DNA of 64,000 bases. Origin: a virus. This document shows, piece after piece, positions 24,540 through 32,701 of the stretch. The DNA lies in the IMG/VR virus record IMGVR_UViG_3300047325_000072, positions 31,559 through 95,558 of that record; one strand, written 5' to 3'. Below the pieces are notes generated by a model, which saw only the letters and a list, made by a program, of their open reading frames with translations, did no database searches and had not been told where the DNA came from. How positions within the stretch are numbered: position 1 is the first letter of the stretch; each line of letters opens with the position of its first letter. A program made the position numbers and the translations under genes.

Positions 24540-24985
24540 GAAACCTCGTGCGAAACGGATTGCAACATTATTCCGTGGTCGATCAAAGGTTTAGAAAAGC
24601 CCTTCCGTTTAATTGTACTCGGCTTCAGCGGCGGCGATTGAAGGTCTACGATGCTCTGTCGCAGTTGTCCCGCAATTGCTGCGCCGATCTGGTCGAGCGA
24701 CTTCGGTACGTCGTAATTGTTCGCTTTCAGATTCGCGGCGATCGATGCAGGCCAGCGGGGGCTTTCCTTAGCAACCATATTGCGAAAAAAGGGGCGCGGC
24801 GGCTGGCCGCGGCTCGGGGCGCCGAATTCATTAACAGCGGCAACAAGGGCCACCGAAGTTCCGTCCGGATAGGTCGCGCCGGAAAGAAAGCCAACTTTGA
24901 CCGTGCCGCCGCGCCCTAGCTGATCGCCTATTTGGGCGAGCGCTGCGGTTAGCTTTTGGCCGCCAGAAATTTTCACAGAAGGCAT
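24536..24985 (-). CDS. HK97 gp10-like head-tail/virion morphogenesis protein
   Basis: 149 residues from ATG 24985 (TAATG overlap with the previous gene). VKVGFLSGATYPDGTSVALVA, VNEFGAPSRGQPPRPFFRNM and SPPLKPSTIKRKGF are the classic landmarks of the gp10/gpG-like morphogenesis family. It takes part in head completion or tail completion. Confidence 0.8.
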   Translation of the reverse strand: MPSVKISGGQKLTAALAQIGDQLGRGGTVKVGFLSGATYPDGTSVALVAAVNEFGAPSRGQPPRPFFRNMVAKESPRWPASIAANLKANNYDVPKSLDQIGAAIAGQLRQSIVDLQSPPLKPSTIKRKGFSKPLIDHGIMLQSVSHEVS

Positions 24986-25440
24986 TATCGAACCCAAACC
25001 CGATTAAGTCCCAGGTAAGGCGGGAAAGATCGGGCCGAGCCGGGGCCGGGCACGTAGGTTGCTCGGCGCCAAGCCGAAGTTGCCTGCCAAAAAGCCGCGC
25101 CATAGCTGGTTTGCAAAAACCAAGCATTTTCCGGGTTCATCGGGAACTCGGCCGCGACCGAAACGGTTCCTTCGCTGGCGCTGCTGATCCTCCCAACCAA
25201 GCCGCTCGGGATGCCGCCCGTAGCCGGCGGCGCAAACAGCTTAGCTAAATGCGCCGTCAACATATTCAACAACGTAAGCTGCACTGTCGGGTCAAGCACA
25301 GGCCCCGTGCCGTCATTCCGCAAATACAACGTCGCCATGTCGAAATAGGATTGAGCGAGCGGCGCGGCAATGTAGGCAAACTCCGGATAGGTCGCTATCC
25401 AAAGATCGTAGTTGAATGTTACTTCAGCGCAAGGCGTCAT
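24985..25440 (-). CDS. DUF4054 head-tail adaptor
   Basis: 151 residues. FNYDLWIATYPEFAYI at the start, the central LLNMLTAHLAKLFAP, and the FLQTSYGAAFWQATS end match the DUF4054 connector family, which follows the capsid genes and forms the first ring below the portal. Confidence 0.75.
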   Translation of the reverse strand: MTPCAEVTFNYDLWIATYPEFAYIAAPLAQSYFDMATLYLRNDGTGPVLDPTVQLTLLNMLTAHLAKLFAPPATGGIPSGLVGRISSASEGTVSVAAEFPMNPENAWFLQTSYGAAFWQATSAWRRATYVPGPGSARSFPPYLGLNRVWVR

Positions 25441-25979
25441 GCTGCCTCGCGCTCACCCTTTTCGATTTTCTTCATAGACGGATCGTGTAGCTCCGGGCGA
25501 CCTGGGTCGATCGGTTCTAAACCAGATCGGGTTGCCCCTTGCGCCGCGACCCAGGCGCGAGCACGCGCACTATCTCCTGCATCAACCGGCGGCGGCCCGA
25601 TTAGTCGGTTACGGATCAGCATAGAGGACGGCTGGTTTGCTTCCCACCACGAGCGATAGAGGTCCAACGGCACGCCCTCCGTAATGGCATAGCCGTAAGC
25701 GCCGCCAACGATGAGATGCTCCGGCATGCGGCCGGCCACGATATCTTGTACAGAGACCGAATTACCGCGCAACCGGAAAGGCTCTCCAACCGCTTGGGCA
25801 ACCTTGACCACCTTGTAGCCGTGCGCTGTTGCCTCGCCGGAATCCACCATGGAGTAACCCTGCATAATGATTCCGTGAGGATGCTTCAACGCGACGGCAA
25901 CTGTTGCTGTGCCCGTTGAGGGGGGCGTAGGTGTCGAGATCGTGGTTGGATTAGGATTAGGTTTTGATTCGTTGGGCAT
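25437..25979 (-). CDS. Hypothetical head-module protein
   Basis: 180 residues. A Pro/Thr/Asn-rich N-terminal 25 residues are followed by an ordered region (HPHGIIMQGYSMVDSGEATA, YKVVKVAQAVGEPFRLRG). Located between major capsid and DUF4054 connector. Similar proteins at this position are found in related phages, but I cannot name a function; a minor head or adaptor protein is likely. Confidence 0.5.
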   Translation of the reverse strand: MPNESKPNPNPTTISTPTPPSTGTATVAVALKHPHGIIMQGYSMVDSGEATAHGYKVVKVAQAVGEPFRLRGNSVSVQDIVAGRMPEHLIVGGAYGYAITEGVPLDLYRSWWEANQPSSMLIRNRLIGPPPVDAGDSARARAWVAAQGATRSGLEPIDPGRPELHDPSMKKIEKGEREAA

Positions 25980-25983
25980 GTTT

Positions 25984-27126
25984 TCAAATACCCACCATCG
26001 CTGTAAGGCCGGCAGGATAGCGAATCACACATCCCCAACTGCCGCTCATACACTTTTGTTGAAAAGCGCTCAGCAACCGAATGATCGGAAACGCTCGCAT
26101 CTTTTCGGAATACGCGCAAAAGCCGGTCTTCTGGCCTTCGACCTCGTCAACGATCAACTGCATCGAGTTGCCCGCGGGATTACCCTGGGGGTTGGTCGAG
26201 CTTTGTCCGTTATATTGGACTGCTGTCTTGATCTTCAAATTTTTGAAGTTCTTGGTCAGCAAGTCCCGGACATTCACGTTGAACGTGTTTGTGGCGCCAA
26301 GCGCGACTTCGGAGGAAGGCCCGAGCGCGAGCGTCAGCGGCGACTCCATGTTGACGAGACCAGAATTTTGAGTAACAAGCTGCTGGTAAGTCGCCAGAAT
26401 GTCGTTGTAGATCTCGTTTGCCGTCGCGATGATCTGGCCCGTCGAGTAGTTCAGCCAAGCGGTGCCGCCCGCGGCCTTGGTCGCGGGAGTCAACGCCGCA
26501 GACAGGAACGGGTTATTGATCAATCCATAGTTCTGCAACGCCGACACACCATAGAAGTATGTCAGGTTGAGGAACTTGTTAAGGTTGATGGCCGCGGCCT
26601 TGTCGATCGACGAAACCCAATTGATCCGAGCCAGCCCTGCGCGTTCAAGCTCCCGCTCACCATACTGCTTGATAAGCTGGAACAAATACGCCTGGACTTG
26701 GGGCCAGTTCGTGTTAACACCGGCCCGGCCATTGTTGGAAAAGTCTCCGTAGCTGGAGACCTCGCCCGTGGCTTCGGCGACCGGGAACATGGTCGTATCG
26801 TTTAGCCACGTGCCCTTTTTGACCTCGCCCATGATCTCCGCGGCCATGTTCGGAGCGAACAAGACCTCATAGACCTGCGGATCAATAAGAGTTGTGAGCA
26901 TCGCCGGCACGGCCGAGTTCGGATCGGTCGTAAGGGTCGGGATGTTGGAAACCGCATCGAGGGCAAGCCGGTAATCGCGGCGCGAGCCGTCATCCGGAAT
27001 GTAGCCCACAGGGGCCGCGCCGGGGGCATACGAAATGCCGTACTCCTCCAGCATTGCCTGGTCCATCGCGAAGGCTGCAACAGCCTCCGCCATCGTCCCG
27101 AAGCGGAGCGGATTGGTAGTTATCAT
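25984..27126 (-). CDS. Major capsid protein (DUF2184)
   Basis: 380 residues, HK97-fold family DUF2184. Recognisable parts: VGYIPDDGSRRDYRLALDAV, APNMAAEIMGEVKKGTWLND, YGDFSNNGRAGVNTNWPQ, and the C-terminal QKCMSGSWGCVIRYPAGL. Typical length for the family. Preceded by cement and scaffold-type genes and followed by connectors. It forms the icosahedral head. Confidence 0.9.
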   Translation of the reverse strand: MITTNPLRFGTMAEAVAAFAMDQAMLEEYGISYAPGAAPVGYIPDDGSRRDYRLALDAVSNIPTLTTDPNSAVPAMLTTLIDPQVYEVLFAPNMAAEIMGEVKKGTWLNDTTMFPVAEATGEVSSYGDFSNNGRAGVNTNWPQVQAYLFQLIKQYGERELERAGLARINWVSSIDKAAAINLNKFLNLTYFYGVSALQNYGLINNPFLSAALTPATKAAGGTAWLNYSTGQIIATANEIYNDILATYQQLVTQNSGLVNMESPLTLALGPSSEVALGATNTFNVNVRDLLTKNFKNLKIKTAVQYNGQSSTNPQGNPAGNSMQLIVDEVEGQKTGFCAYSEKMRAFPIIRLLSAFQQKCMSGSWGCVIRYPAGLTAMVGI

Positions 27127-27154
27127 ATCGAGCTATTCCTTTTTCCGCTCGGGG

Positions 27155-28135
27155 TTATGGACCGACGTTGACGCGATCAGACATCTTGACTACTTCCCCC
27201 GCCTGCCCAGAGGACAAGGCATAAAAACGAGTCTCGATGGTATTACCGAGCGTCAATGCCGAGGATGACATCGCCTGAGTAACGTCCAGGTAATACGTGC
27301 CGGTGCCGCCGGTTCCAAGCTGAGTGATGTGCGAAAACGGCGGGCTTGCAGCTACGCCGGTACCGGAAACCAGAGCACCATTTTCGATCGTGCCCGAAGA
27401 TACAGCCGAAACCGTCAGAATACCGTAGCTGAGCGATAGTGTACCGGACAAAACCAATTGCTCGGGGATAGACAAAGCGTATGTGCCAGTGCTGCCCGCA
27501 GTGCCGGAAAGCTGCGAGACGATCCGAGTATTGGCAATAACGCCAGACCCCGCGACAGTGCCGTAAAGCAATGCGCCATTGACAACCGTGCCCGATGCCA
27601 CATTCGTGACCGTAAGCACATTGCCCGCCACCGAGCCAGTCAGTGATCCGGTGCCCGCGGCGATCGAGCCAGTCACTGAGGCCGATCCCGGAGAACCGGT
27701 CGGGGCAAACGAAACCTTGCCGGTGGCAAGATCGGCGTAAGCCTTCATGCCCACCAACGCGGCAGTTGTGCCGTCATTTTTGACCCAAAAGCCGCCCGAA
27801 GTGAACAGCGTCACCCCGAAACCTTTAGGCACAACCATACTGGCATCTGCCAGATAAGTCGTGATCAGCCCCTGCTGTTCGCGGGCGATAAAGCCGGACG
27901 GGGCCGCGCCCTGATTGCTGAAACAATTGACAACTGTCGGCGCGTTGTCCGGGTCGATCCCTTGATACGAGGTCCAACCGAAATAACCAACCGTAACGCC
28001 CGCGCTGCCCGCTACGAGGCCGCCCGGACCTGCGTCGAGGGTAGAGCGCGGATTGAAGTCAGAAAAGTCACCGGGAATGCCCGGCGTGGGCAAGGTGCCG
28101 ACCGAGGTCTGCCACCCGCTGTTACCCGTAGCCAT
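27155..28135 (-). CDS. Structural cement protein (Gp24-like) with two inserted beta modules
   Basis: 326 residues, about twice the usual ~150. The N-terminal [39 protein letters not shown] and [16 protein letters not shown] match Gp24-type capsid cement proteins. Residues ~165-305 are two consecutive beta modules ([15 protein letters not shown] and [12 protein letters not shown] types). The original family sequence resumes at the C-terminus ([20 protein letters not shown]). It stabilises the capsid; the modules would project from the head surface. Confidence 0.8.
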   Translation of the reverse strand: MATGNSGWQTSVGTLPTPGIPGDFSDFNPRSTLDAGPGGLVAGSAGVTVGYFGWTSYQGIDPDNAPTVVNCFSNQGAAPSGFIAREQQGLITTYLADASMVVPKGFGVTLFTSGGFWVKNDGTTAALVGMKAYADLATGKVSFAPTGSPGSASVTGSIAAGTGSLTGSVAGNVLTVTNVASGTVVNGALLYGTVAGSGVIANTRIVSQLSGTAGSTGTYALSIPEQLVLSGTLSLSYGILTVSAVSSGTIENGALVSGTGVAASPPFSHITQLGTGGTGTYYLDVTQAMSSSALTLGNTIETRFYALSSGQAGEVVKMSDRVNVGP

Positions 28136-28160
28136 GAATAGCCTCCTATCTCACGGGTGG

Positions 28161-29213
28161 TTAGGCAAGGTCGAACTGAGTGCGCGAGGCGCCCGGAAAG
28201 CGCGTAGCGAAGGTCGAGCGCGCGCCTTGCGCAGCGTCGGCTGCTAGCCGCTCCGGCGACGCCGCGTGCCGTGCACCGGGGCGCGGGGTACGCTCGATCA
28301 GCAAACGCAACGCGCTCGGATCCTTGATCGTTGCCGCCCCGGTAATGCCGAGCGCGCGGCAACCGGCGCGAAGCACGTCCTCCGCCGAGTCGGCTGCAAG
28401 GCCCGGTAAGCCGCCTACCCAGGGGCGCACAAACTCGCGGGCATCGTCGATCGCGCGCTGCTCGCGGCGAAAATCAGCTTTCGCCTCTGCAATCGCCGCG
28501 TCCATCGCCTTTTTGTCCATTGTGCCTCCGGGCTTGGGCTGGCCCTTGAACGGAGGCGGCTCGTCAATCCCGCCGCCCTTAAATTCCTTGTTCGGGTCTT
28601 CCTCCTCGTCGTGAGCTTCCTCAGCCGGCGCCTCGCGGTGCATAGAAGCACCGATGGCCTCGTCAAGCCGGGCAAGCTCCTCCGGGGGCAATTTTCCCTT
28701 AAGCATCTCTTTGATGCGCGCCACGATCGCGGCCGGATCCTCAGCATCCTCGTCCTCACCCTCGCCGCCCATCGTAGCGGCATTCATGTCGGGATCGTCT
28801 TCCATGGTGTCCATTTCCGGCTCGTCGTCGCCGACGCGGGCGATAGCCTCCAGCATCTCAGTCACGTCGCTGATGTCGGCATCCTGGGCCAACCGGCCGC
28901 GCGTCTCGCGCTGTAGCGCGGCAACAAGATCGGGGATCTTGGAGGCGAAATTTTTCTGCGTAATCCCTTTCAAAAGGGGTGTAACGCGAATCTGCGCATC
29001 GGCAGCGAGCCGGGGCGCAAGGTAGGTACGCAGCGCGCCCGTAGCCAAAATGGCGGTGGGCGAGACGGTAGACTTAAACATCGTCTTCCTCTCACTATTT
29101 CCGCCGTTGGCGGGGGTTGCAAGCAACTTTGAATCCAGACCGAGCTTTTGAAGCGCCTCAGCAGGAGTCTTAAATCTTTTCTTTAATGCGGCCACGAGAC
29201 GGTCGCTCACCAT
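28161..29213 (-). CDS. Putative capsid scaffold protein
   Basis: 350 residues with a GAGGAGG ribosome-binding site before ATG 29213. The N-terminal KKRFKTPAEALQKLGLD motif is common in proteins between the DUF2213 gene and the capsid gene. Long acidic Glu/Asp-rich stretches (~130-230) and charged helices follow, ending in a basic C-terminus (TFATRFPGASRTQF). This acidic-helical-basic layout is typical of scaffolds. A direct enzyme activity is not evident. Confidence 0.55.
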   Translation of the reverse strand: MVSDRLVAALKKRFKTPAEALQKLGLDSKLLATPANGGNSERKTMFKSTVSPTAILATGALRTYLAPRLAADAQIRVTPLLKGITQKNFASKIPDLVAALQRETRGRLAQDADISDVTEMLEAIARVGDDEPEMDTMEDDPDMNAATMGGEGEDEDAEDPAAIVARIKEMLKGKLPPEELARLDEAIGASMHREAPAEEAHDEEEDPNKEFKGGGIDEPPPFKGQPKPGGTMDKKAMDAAIAEAKADFRREQRAIDDAREFVRPWVGGLPGLAADSAEDVLRAGCRALGITGAATIKDPSALRLLIERTPRPGARHAASPERLAADAAQGARSTFATRFPGASRTQFDLA

Positions 29214-29263
29214 AGCCTCCTCCGAGAGAAACCGCCTGCTTTAGCTGGCGGAGGGATCTCCTT

Positions 29264-29449
29264 TTATTTAATCTTTCCGTGTTCACGGCCGATAAAAGCG
29301 GCTAAAGCCGCGGGATCGTGGACGCCTTTCTTGTGGGCCAGCGAGTTTTCTAGCTTACCGAAAGATTCGTCCTTAGCTCGCTTCATCTCTTTTGCCCAAG
29401 CATCAAAAGCGCGAGCTAGCTTGTCCCAACCTTGGGTGTTTTCCTTCAT
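29264..29449 (-). CDS. Small conserved phage protein
   Basis: 61 residues from ATG 29449 (ATGA overlap with the DUF2213 gene stop). The pattern ESFGKLENSLAHKKGVHDPA then ALAAFIGREHG is a small helical motif frequently seen near capsid genes and adjacent to phage proteases. Function unknown; possibly a capsid accessory. Confidence 0.6.
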   Translation of the reverse strand: MKENTQGWDKLARAFDAWAKEMKRAKDESFGKLENSLAHKKGVHDPAALAAFIGREHGKIK

Positions 29450-31020
29450 TCTAACCAACTACTCCTGAGCGCCGCGGCAACGTCGTCCCAGCCGTAAGCG
29501 CGCGACATGGTGTCAGCGACTGTAACGTCTTTTCCTTGGCGCCCTTCTTCGACCTGGGCGAGATGCTGGAAACGAATACTGCACATTAAACCATCATAAT
29601 GCTCGCCGTCCGGCGACGTGCCCGGTTCCATTTTGGCAATATATCTGTAGCCTGGACTCAACTCTCTTTTAGAATTGGCCTCTACTTCATCGATAGCCTC
29701 TTGGGGCCAAAACACAAGTGAATTAGAAATAAAGGGTGCATCCCACCGGGCGTCAGTGCCGGTTGATCCAACAACAAGTTGTGCGTTCTTTGCATGTGTC
29801 TTTGCATCAACCCCTGCATGCTGCCCTAAAATCGGGATATTGTTCGCTGAGCGAACCGTCTCCGGCTTAGACAACTCTTCTGCCGATCGATAAAGCATGT
29901 ATTTCTTGTCAGGGTCTAGGCCCAGTTCTTCACTATTGGGGATTTCGTGACCGAAATACGGATCGACCCTCTCCATTGCGAGGTTGCTTCGTTCAACATG
30001 CAACCTTCCCTCAGCATCCTTAGAACGAACAGTGTCCTTATCCTGCCCGATATCCGCTCCGAACTCCCTCTCTCGGATACTATCCGCACGACGGGCAAGA
30101 TCTCCACGACCCTGGAGGCGCGCACGGCGCGCCGCGGCTAAGAGCAGGTTGCGGGTATATTTCCATTCGCCGTCACGTTTTTCCTTAACCGGATATTTTC
30201 GCTGACTTGGAATGAGAAACGCGCTTTCCGGCATATCCTCGCGGTGCGCCGTACTGTCAACCTCCTCGCGGGTTGTTTTCGAGAGTTTGCCTGTAGGATC
30301 GGAAGCGTCCTCTGCCTCCACATTTACCGTCGGCTGCCGGCTCTGCTCGCGCATTTGAGCAGCCGTGACATTGGTCAATCCACCTTCTTTATCGACCAGG
30401 TTCGAACGACTTAGATCGACGAAAGGCTGCAAGACCTTACCGGGACCAGTGCGAAACTCTACGTCAGCCGCATACCGCTTCGCCGTTCCGGCTAACGTTT
30501 CGCGTACCCCCGGATGGAGAGGGTCCGGCAAATCATCCAACCCGCGCCAGCAATAAGCGCTATGCTCGGCATTCAATTTCGGCTCAAACTCGTCGTCTAC
30601 CGGACACAAAAAGCTCGTATGATCCCAACCGTGCGGAGTGCGCGTTGTGCCTAGATTGATCCACTGCCCGTCGTCCTCCGGTACGTGTCCGATTTCCTCT
30701 TGGCTCTCACGGCGCACTGCGTCGTAAGCACCTTCTTCGCCGTCGCATTGGCCGCCCGGCCATGACCAGGTATCGGGCCAGTTCTTTTCATCCGAAGCGC
30801 GTTTTACGAAAAGAACACGTTTCGTTTTAGGCGAAAAATAACCCACCGAGGCAGCTCGGCCTAACGGCGGGACGCCACTATTAGGCGAAAGGTCATCTTG
30901 AGCATGTTCACCTTCGCCTTCTTCCTCGGAAATAAAGGTGATAAAACCTTGAAAGAAACGCTTTAGGTCGCCCAGCCAAGACATGCTGGCGGGGCTATCC
31001 TTAGCCCTGGCGGGTATCAT
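29446..31020 (-). CDS. Nudix hydrolase-DUF2213 fusion, capsid maturation candidate
   Basis: 524 residues from ATG 31020 (TGATG overlap). Residues ~55-170 are a Nudix domain with the box G90..E96..R104-E105..E108-E109..G111 (RESQEEIGHV). Residues ~230-310 include an SAFLIPSQRKYPV motif. Residues ~335-524 are DUF2213 (VDPYFGHEIPNSEELGLDPD, VGSTGTDARWDAPFISNSLV, ELSPGYRYIAKMEPG). DUF2213 proteins stand in the prohead-protease slot. Nudix enzymes hydrolyse nucleoside-diphosphate derivatives, including sugar nucleotides. The fusion is unusual and suggests virion- or prohead-associated Nudix activity. Confidence 0.75.
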   Translation of the reverse strand: MIPARAKDSPASMSWLGDLKRFFQGFITFISEEEGEGEHAQDDLSPNSGVPPLGRAASVGYFSPKTKRVLFVKRASDEKNWPDTWSWPGGQCDGEEGAYDAVRRESQEEIGHVPEDDGQWINLGTTRTPHGWDHTSFLCPVDDEFEPKLNAEHSAYCWRGLDDLPDPLHPGVRETLAGTAKRYAADVEFRTGPGKVLQPFVDLSRSNLVDKEGGLTNVTAAQMREQSRQPTVNVEAEDASDPTGKLSKTTREEVDSTAHREDMPESAFLIPSQRKYPVKEKRDGEWKYTRNLLLAAARRARLQGRGDLARRADSIREREFGADIGQDKDTVRSKDAEGRLHVERSNLAMERVDPYFGHEIPNSEELGLDPDKKYMLYRSAEELSKPETVRSANNIPILGQHAGVDAKTHAKNAQLVVGSTGTDARWDAPFISNSLVFWPQEAIDEVEANSKRELSPGYRYIAKMEPGTSPDGEHYDGLMCSIRFQHLAQVEEGRQGKDVTVADTMSRAYGWDDVAAALRSSWLE

Positions 31021-31211
31021 CAACCAATAAATCCCTTGCAAGGCAAGTAATCGTATACTCCGGAATCAGGTTTACGACAGGCTTCCTTACGCTTGCCGCA
31101 ACGTTTGCACGCCTCAAAACTCTCGCCTTCTTTTGTCACTGCGCCAAAGTCATGGTTTACGCGTGTTGCTAATTCCCGCACAAAATTGTCAATTTCCGAC
31201 GATTTAGGCAT
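31020..31211 (-). CDS. Small Cys-rich protein
   Basis: 63 residues with four Cys in a CKRCGKRKEAC...C arrangement, suggesting a small zinc-ribbon-like fold. Starts at ATG 31211, abutting the lipoprotein gene, and overlaps the Nudix-DUF2213 start. Function unknown. Confidence 0.5.
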   Translation of the reverse strand: MPKSSEIDNFVRELATRVNHDFGAVTKEGESFEACKRCGKRKEACRKPDSGVYDYLPCKGFIG

Positions 31212-32273
31212 TTACGCTGGTACCAACAAACCGGCCGGCGGCCACGCGAATGCCGTACCCAGCGGATTGGGTGCTGAGACGGTGCGGATGTCGGTCGAAT
31301 GCCGGCAATCGACCATTACTAAACCAATGGGATCGACCAAACCGGCAATGGCAGGAGCGCGGCCAGCAGCAAGCATAGCGGCGTTGCGCTGCTCAGCGGT
31401 ATAGCCGGCGACTACGCTGCCCGGCAATTCCCAAGCTGACCACTGGACCTCACCGAGGTCACGGGCAAATATCATCCGCTCGCAATCACCGCGGATGTCT
31501 GTCGGCGCAATGTTGTAGTGCATCGACACAATGCAATCGAGATTAGGCGTCTGTGCCACGCCGTTGACCGAGCACGGCACCGGCAGGGTCAAGCGCTGAT
31601 AGGTGGTATATGCCGTTCCAGTCTGCGGTGTAGTTGGACATACAATCGCCATGCCGCCCTGCTGTGATCCTCCGATCGGCGTCGCGTTCCGCAAGGTACC
31701 ATCGACATCGTTGAGCCAGTTGAGCCAGGAAGGTTTCTGACAATCCGGGCTGAAAAACCAGACGCCATTGACATCGGCAGCCGAACCGTCGTGGGTGTAG
31801 AAATCACCGACACCGTGCGCGACCGATCCACTCGCGAGTTGAATGTCGCTGACCCGGAAACAATCACCGCCATCGTCCGGCGCGTCGTAGGTGAACCATG
31901 AACCCTGCGGATAGCTAGGGCCACCGTAATCGAAGGTGCGGATTGCGAATTGCACACCGTTGCGAGTGACAAGGTAACAGTCGCAGCGCTGCACATCCAA
32001 ACCGGCATCGAGCTTGTACCAGTAGATTGGGTCGGCTTCGGTTTGCGGACGGGTGTAAAGGTATCCCGGATCAAGTGGTGTCAGTGTCGGATCAGCCCCG
32101 ACCCCATGCACGAGGTAGCGCAGCATGTCGGCATCGGCCATACCGATCGGAACCGGAGCCGGAGCCGGCGGCGATGGTGTAGGAATGGGAGCCGGCGTCG
32201 GGGTCGGAGCCGATGACCCGCCGCACCCGGCGACCGCCAATGTGGACAACAGAAGCCCACGTCGCGATATCAC
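31212..32273 (-). CDS. Secreted lipoprotein with Pro-rich linker
   Basis: 353 residues from GTG 32273, nine bases after GGGAG. The N-terminus SRRGLLLSTLAVAGCGG is a Tat-like lipoprotein signal with lipobox AGC. A Pro/Thr/Ala linker (~24-45) follows, then a ~300-residue beta-rich domain with several Cys pairs (RCDCYLV, DCFRV, DCERM) suited to an oxidising compartment. No domain recognised. A phage-encoded surface lipoprotein beside a signal-peptide fibre suggests receptor masking or superinfection exclusion; inference. Confidence 0.6.
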   Translation of the reverse strand: MISRRGLLLSTLAVAGCGGSSAPTPTPAPIPTPSPPAPAPVPIGMADADMLRYLVHGVGADPTLTPLDPGYLYTRPQTEADPIYWYKLDAGLDVQRCDCYLVTRNGVQFAIRTFDYGGPSYPQGSWFTYDAPDDGGDCFRVSDIQLASGSVAHGVGDFYTHDGSAADVNGVWFFSPDCQKPSWLNWLNDVDGTLRNATPIGGSQQGGMAIVCPTTPQTGTAYTTYQRLTLPVPCSVNGVAQTPNLDCIVSMHYNIAPTDIRGDCERMIFARDLGEVQWSAWELPGSVVAGYTAEQRNAAMLAAGRAPAIAGLVDPIGLVMVDCRHSTDIRTVSAPNPLGTAFAWPPAGLLVPA

Positions 32274-32344
32274 CTTATTTTCTCCCGCGTTGCGGCGGCC
32301 GCCGTGGCAAGAGATTGGATGGCGAGATCGCTCATAGGCATCGA

Positions 32345-32701
32345 CTATTGGCAATTGTGATTAAACGCCTGGACCGCTTTATCAAGCATAGACGGGATGA
32401 TCTTCCGCTGCGCCCAGATATCTGGGTCGTTTTTCTCCATCCGGGAAATCTCAGTATCCATAAGATCGCGGATTTCCGGCGTGATCTTGTAAACTGGCTG
32501 AGGCGGTGTGTCGCCGATCTTGATCAAATTACTTCCTCGGACCGAAACACCCTCGCCGATAGCTATCACGCATCGCCCCTCGGCGTTACTATTTGGGCCA
32601 ATCGCAAATGCAAATCCGGTCGGCATTGCGTCGGTAGCTGAAACCGGAACGGCTAGAGCGCAAGCCAGAGCCGTCGCCCCCAACAAACGAACGATCATCA
32701 T
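32345..32701 (-). CDS. Small secreted protein
   Basis: 118 residues with a Sec signal (LLGATALACALAVPVSA, cleavage near ATD). The mature part contains a beta segment (RCVIAIGEGVSVRGSNLIKI) and a helical end with one Cys. ATG 32701 overlaps the fibre stop. No family found; likely periplasmic partner of the adjacent exported genes. Confidence 0.5.
   Translation of the reverse strand: MMIVRLLGATALACALAVPVSATDAMPTGFAFAIGPNSNAEGRCVIAIGEGVSVRGSNLIKIGDTPPQPVYKITPEIRDLMDTEISRMEKNDPDIWAQRKIIPSMLDKAVQAFNHNCQ

Noticed and set aside
30395-30410. GGTTCGAACGA resembling a tRNA T-arm
   Set aside because: Lies in the Nudix-DUF2213 coding sequence and has no cloverleaf around it.
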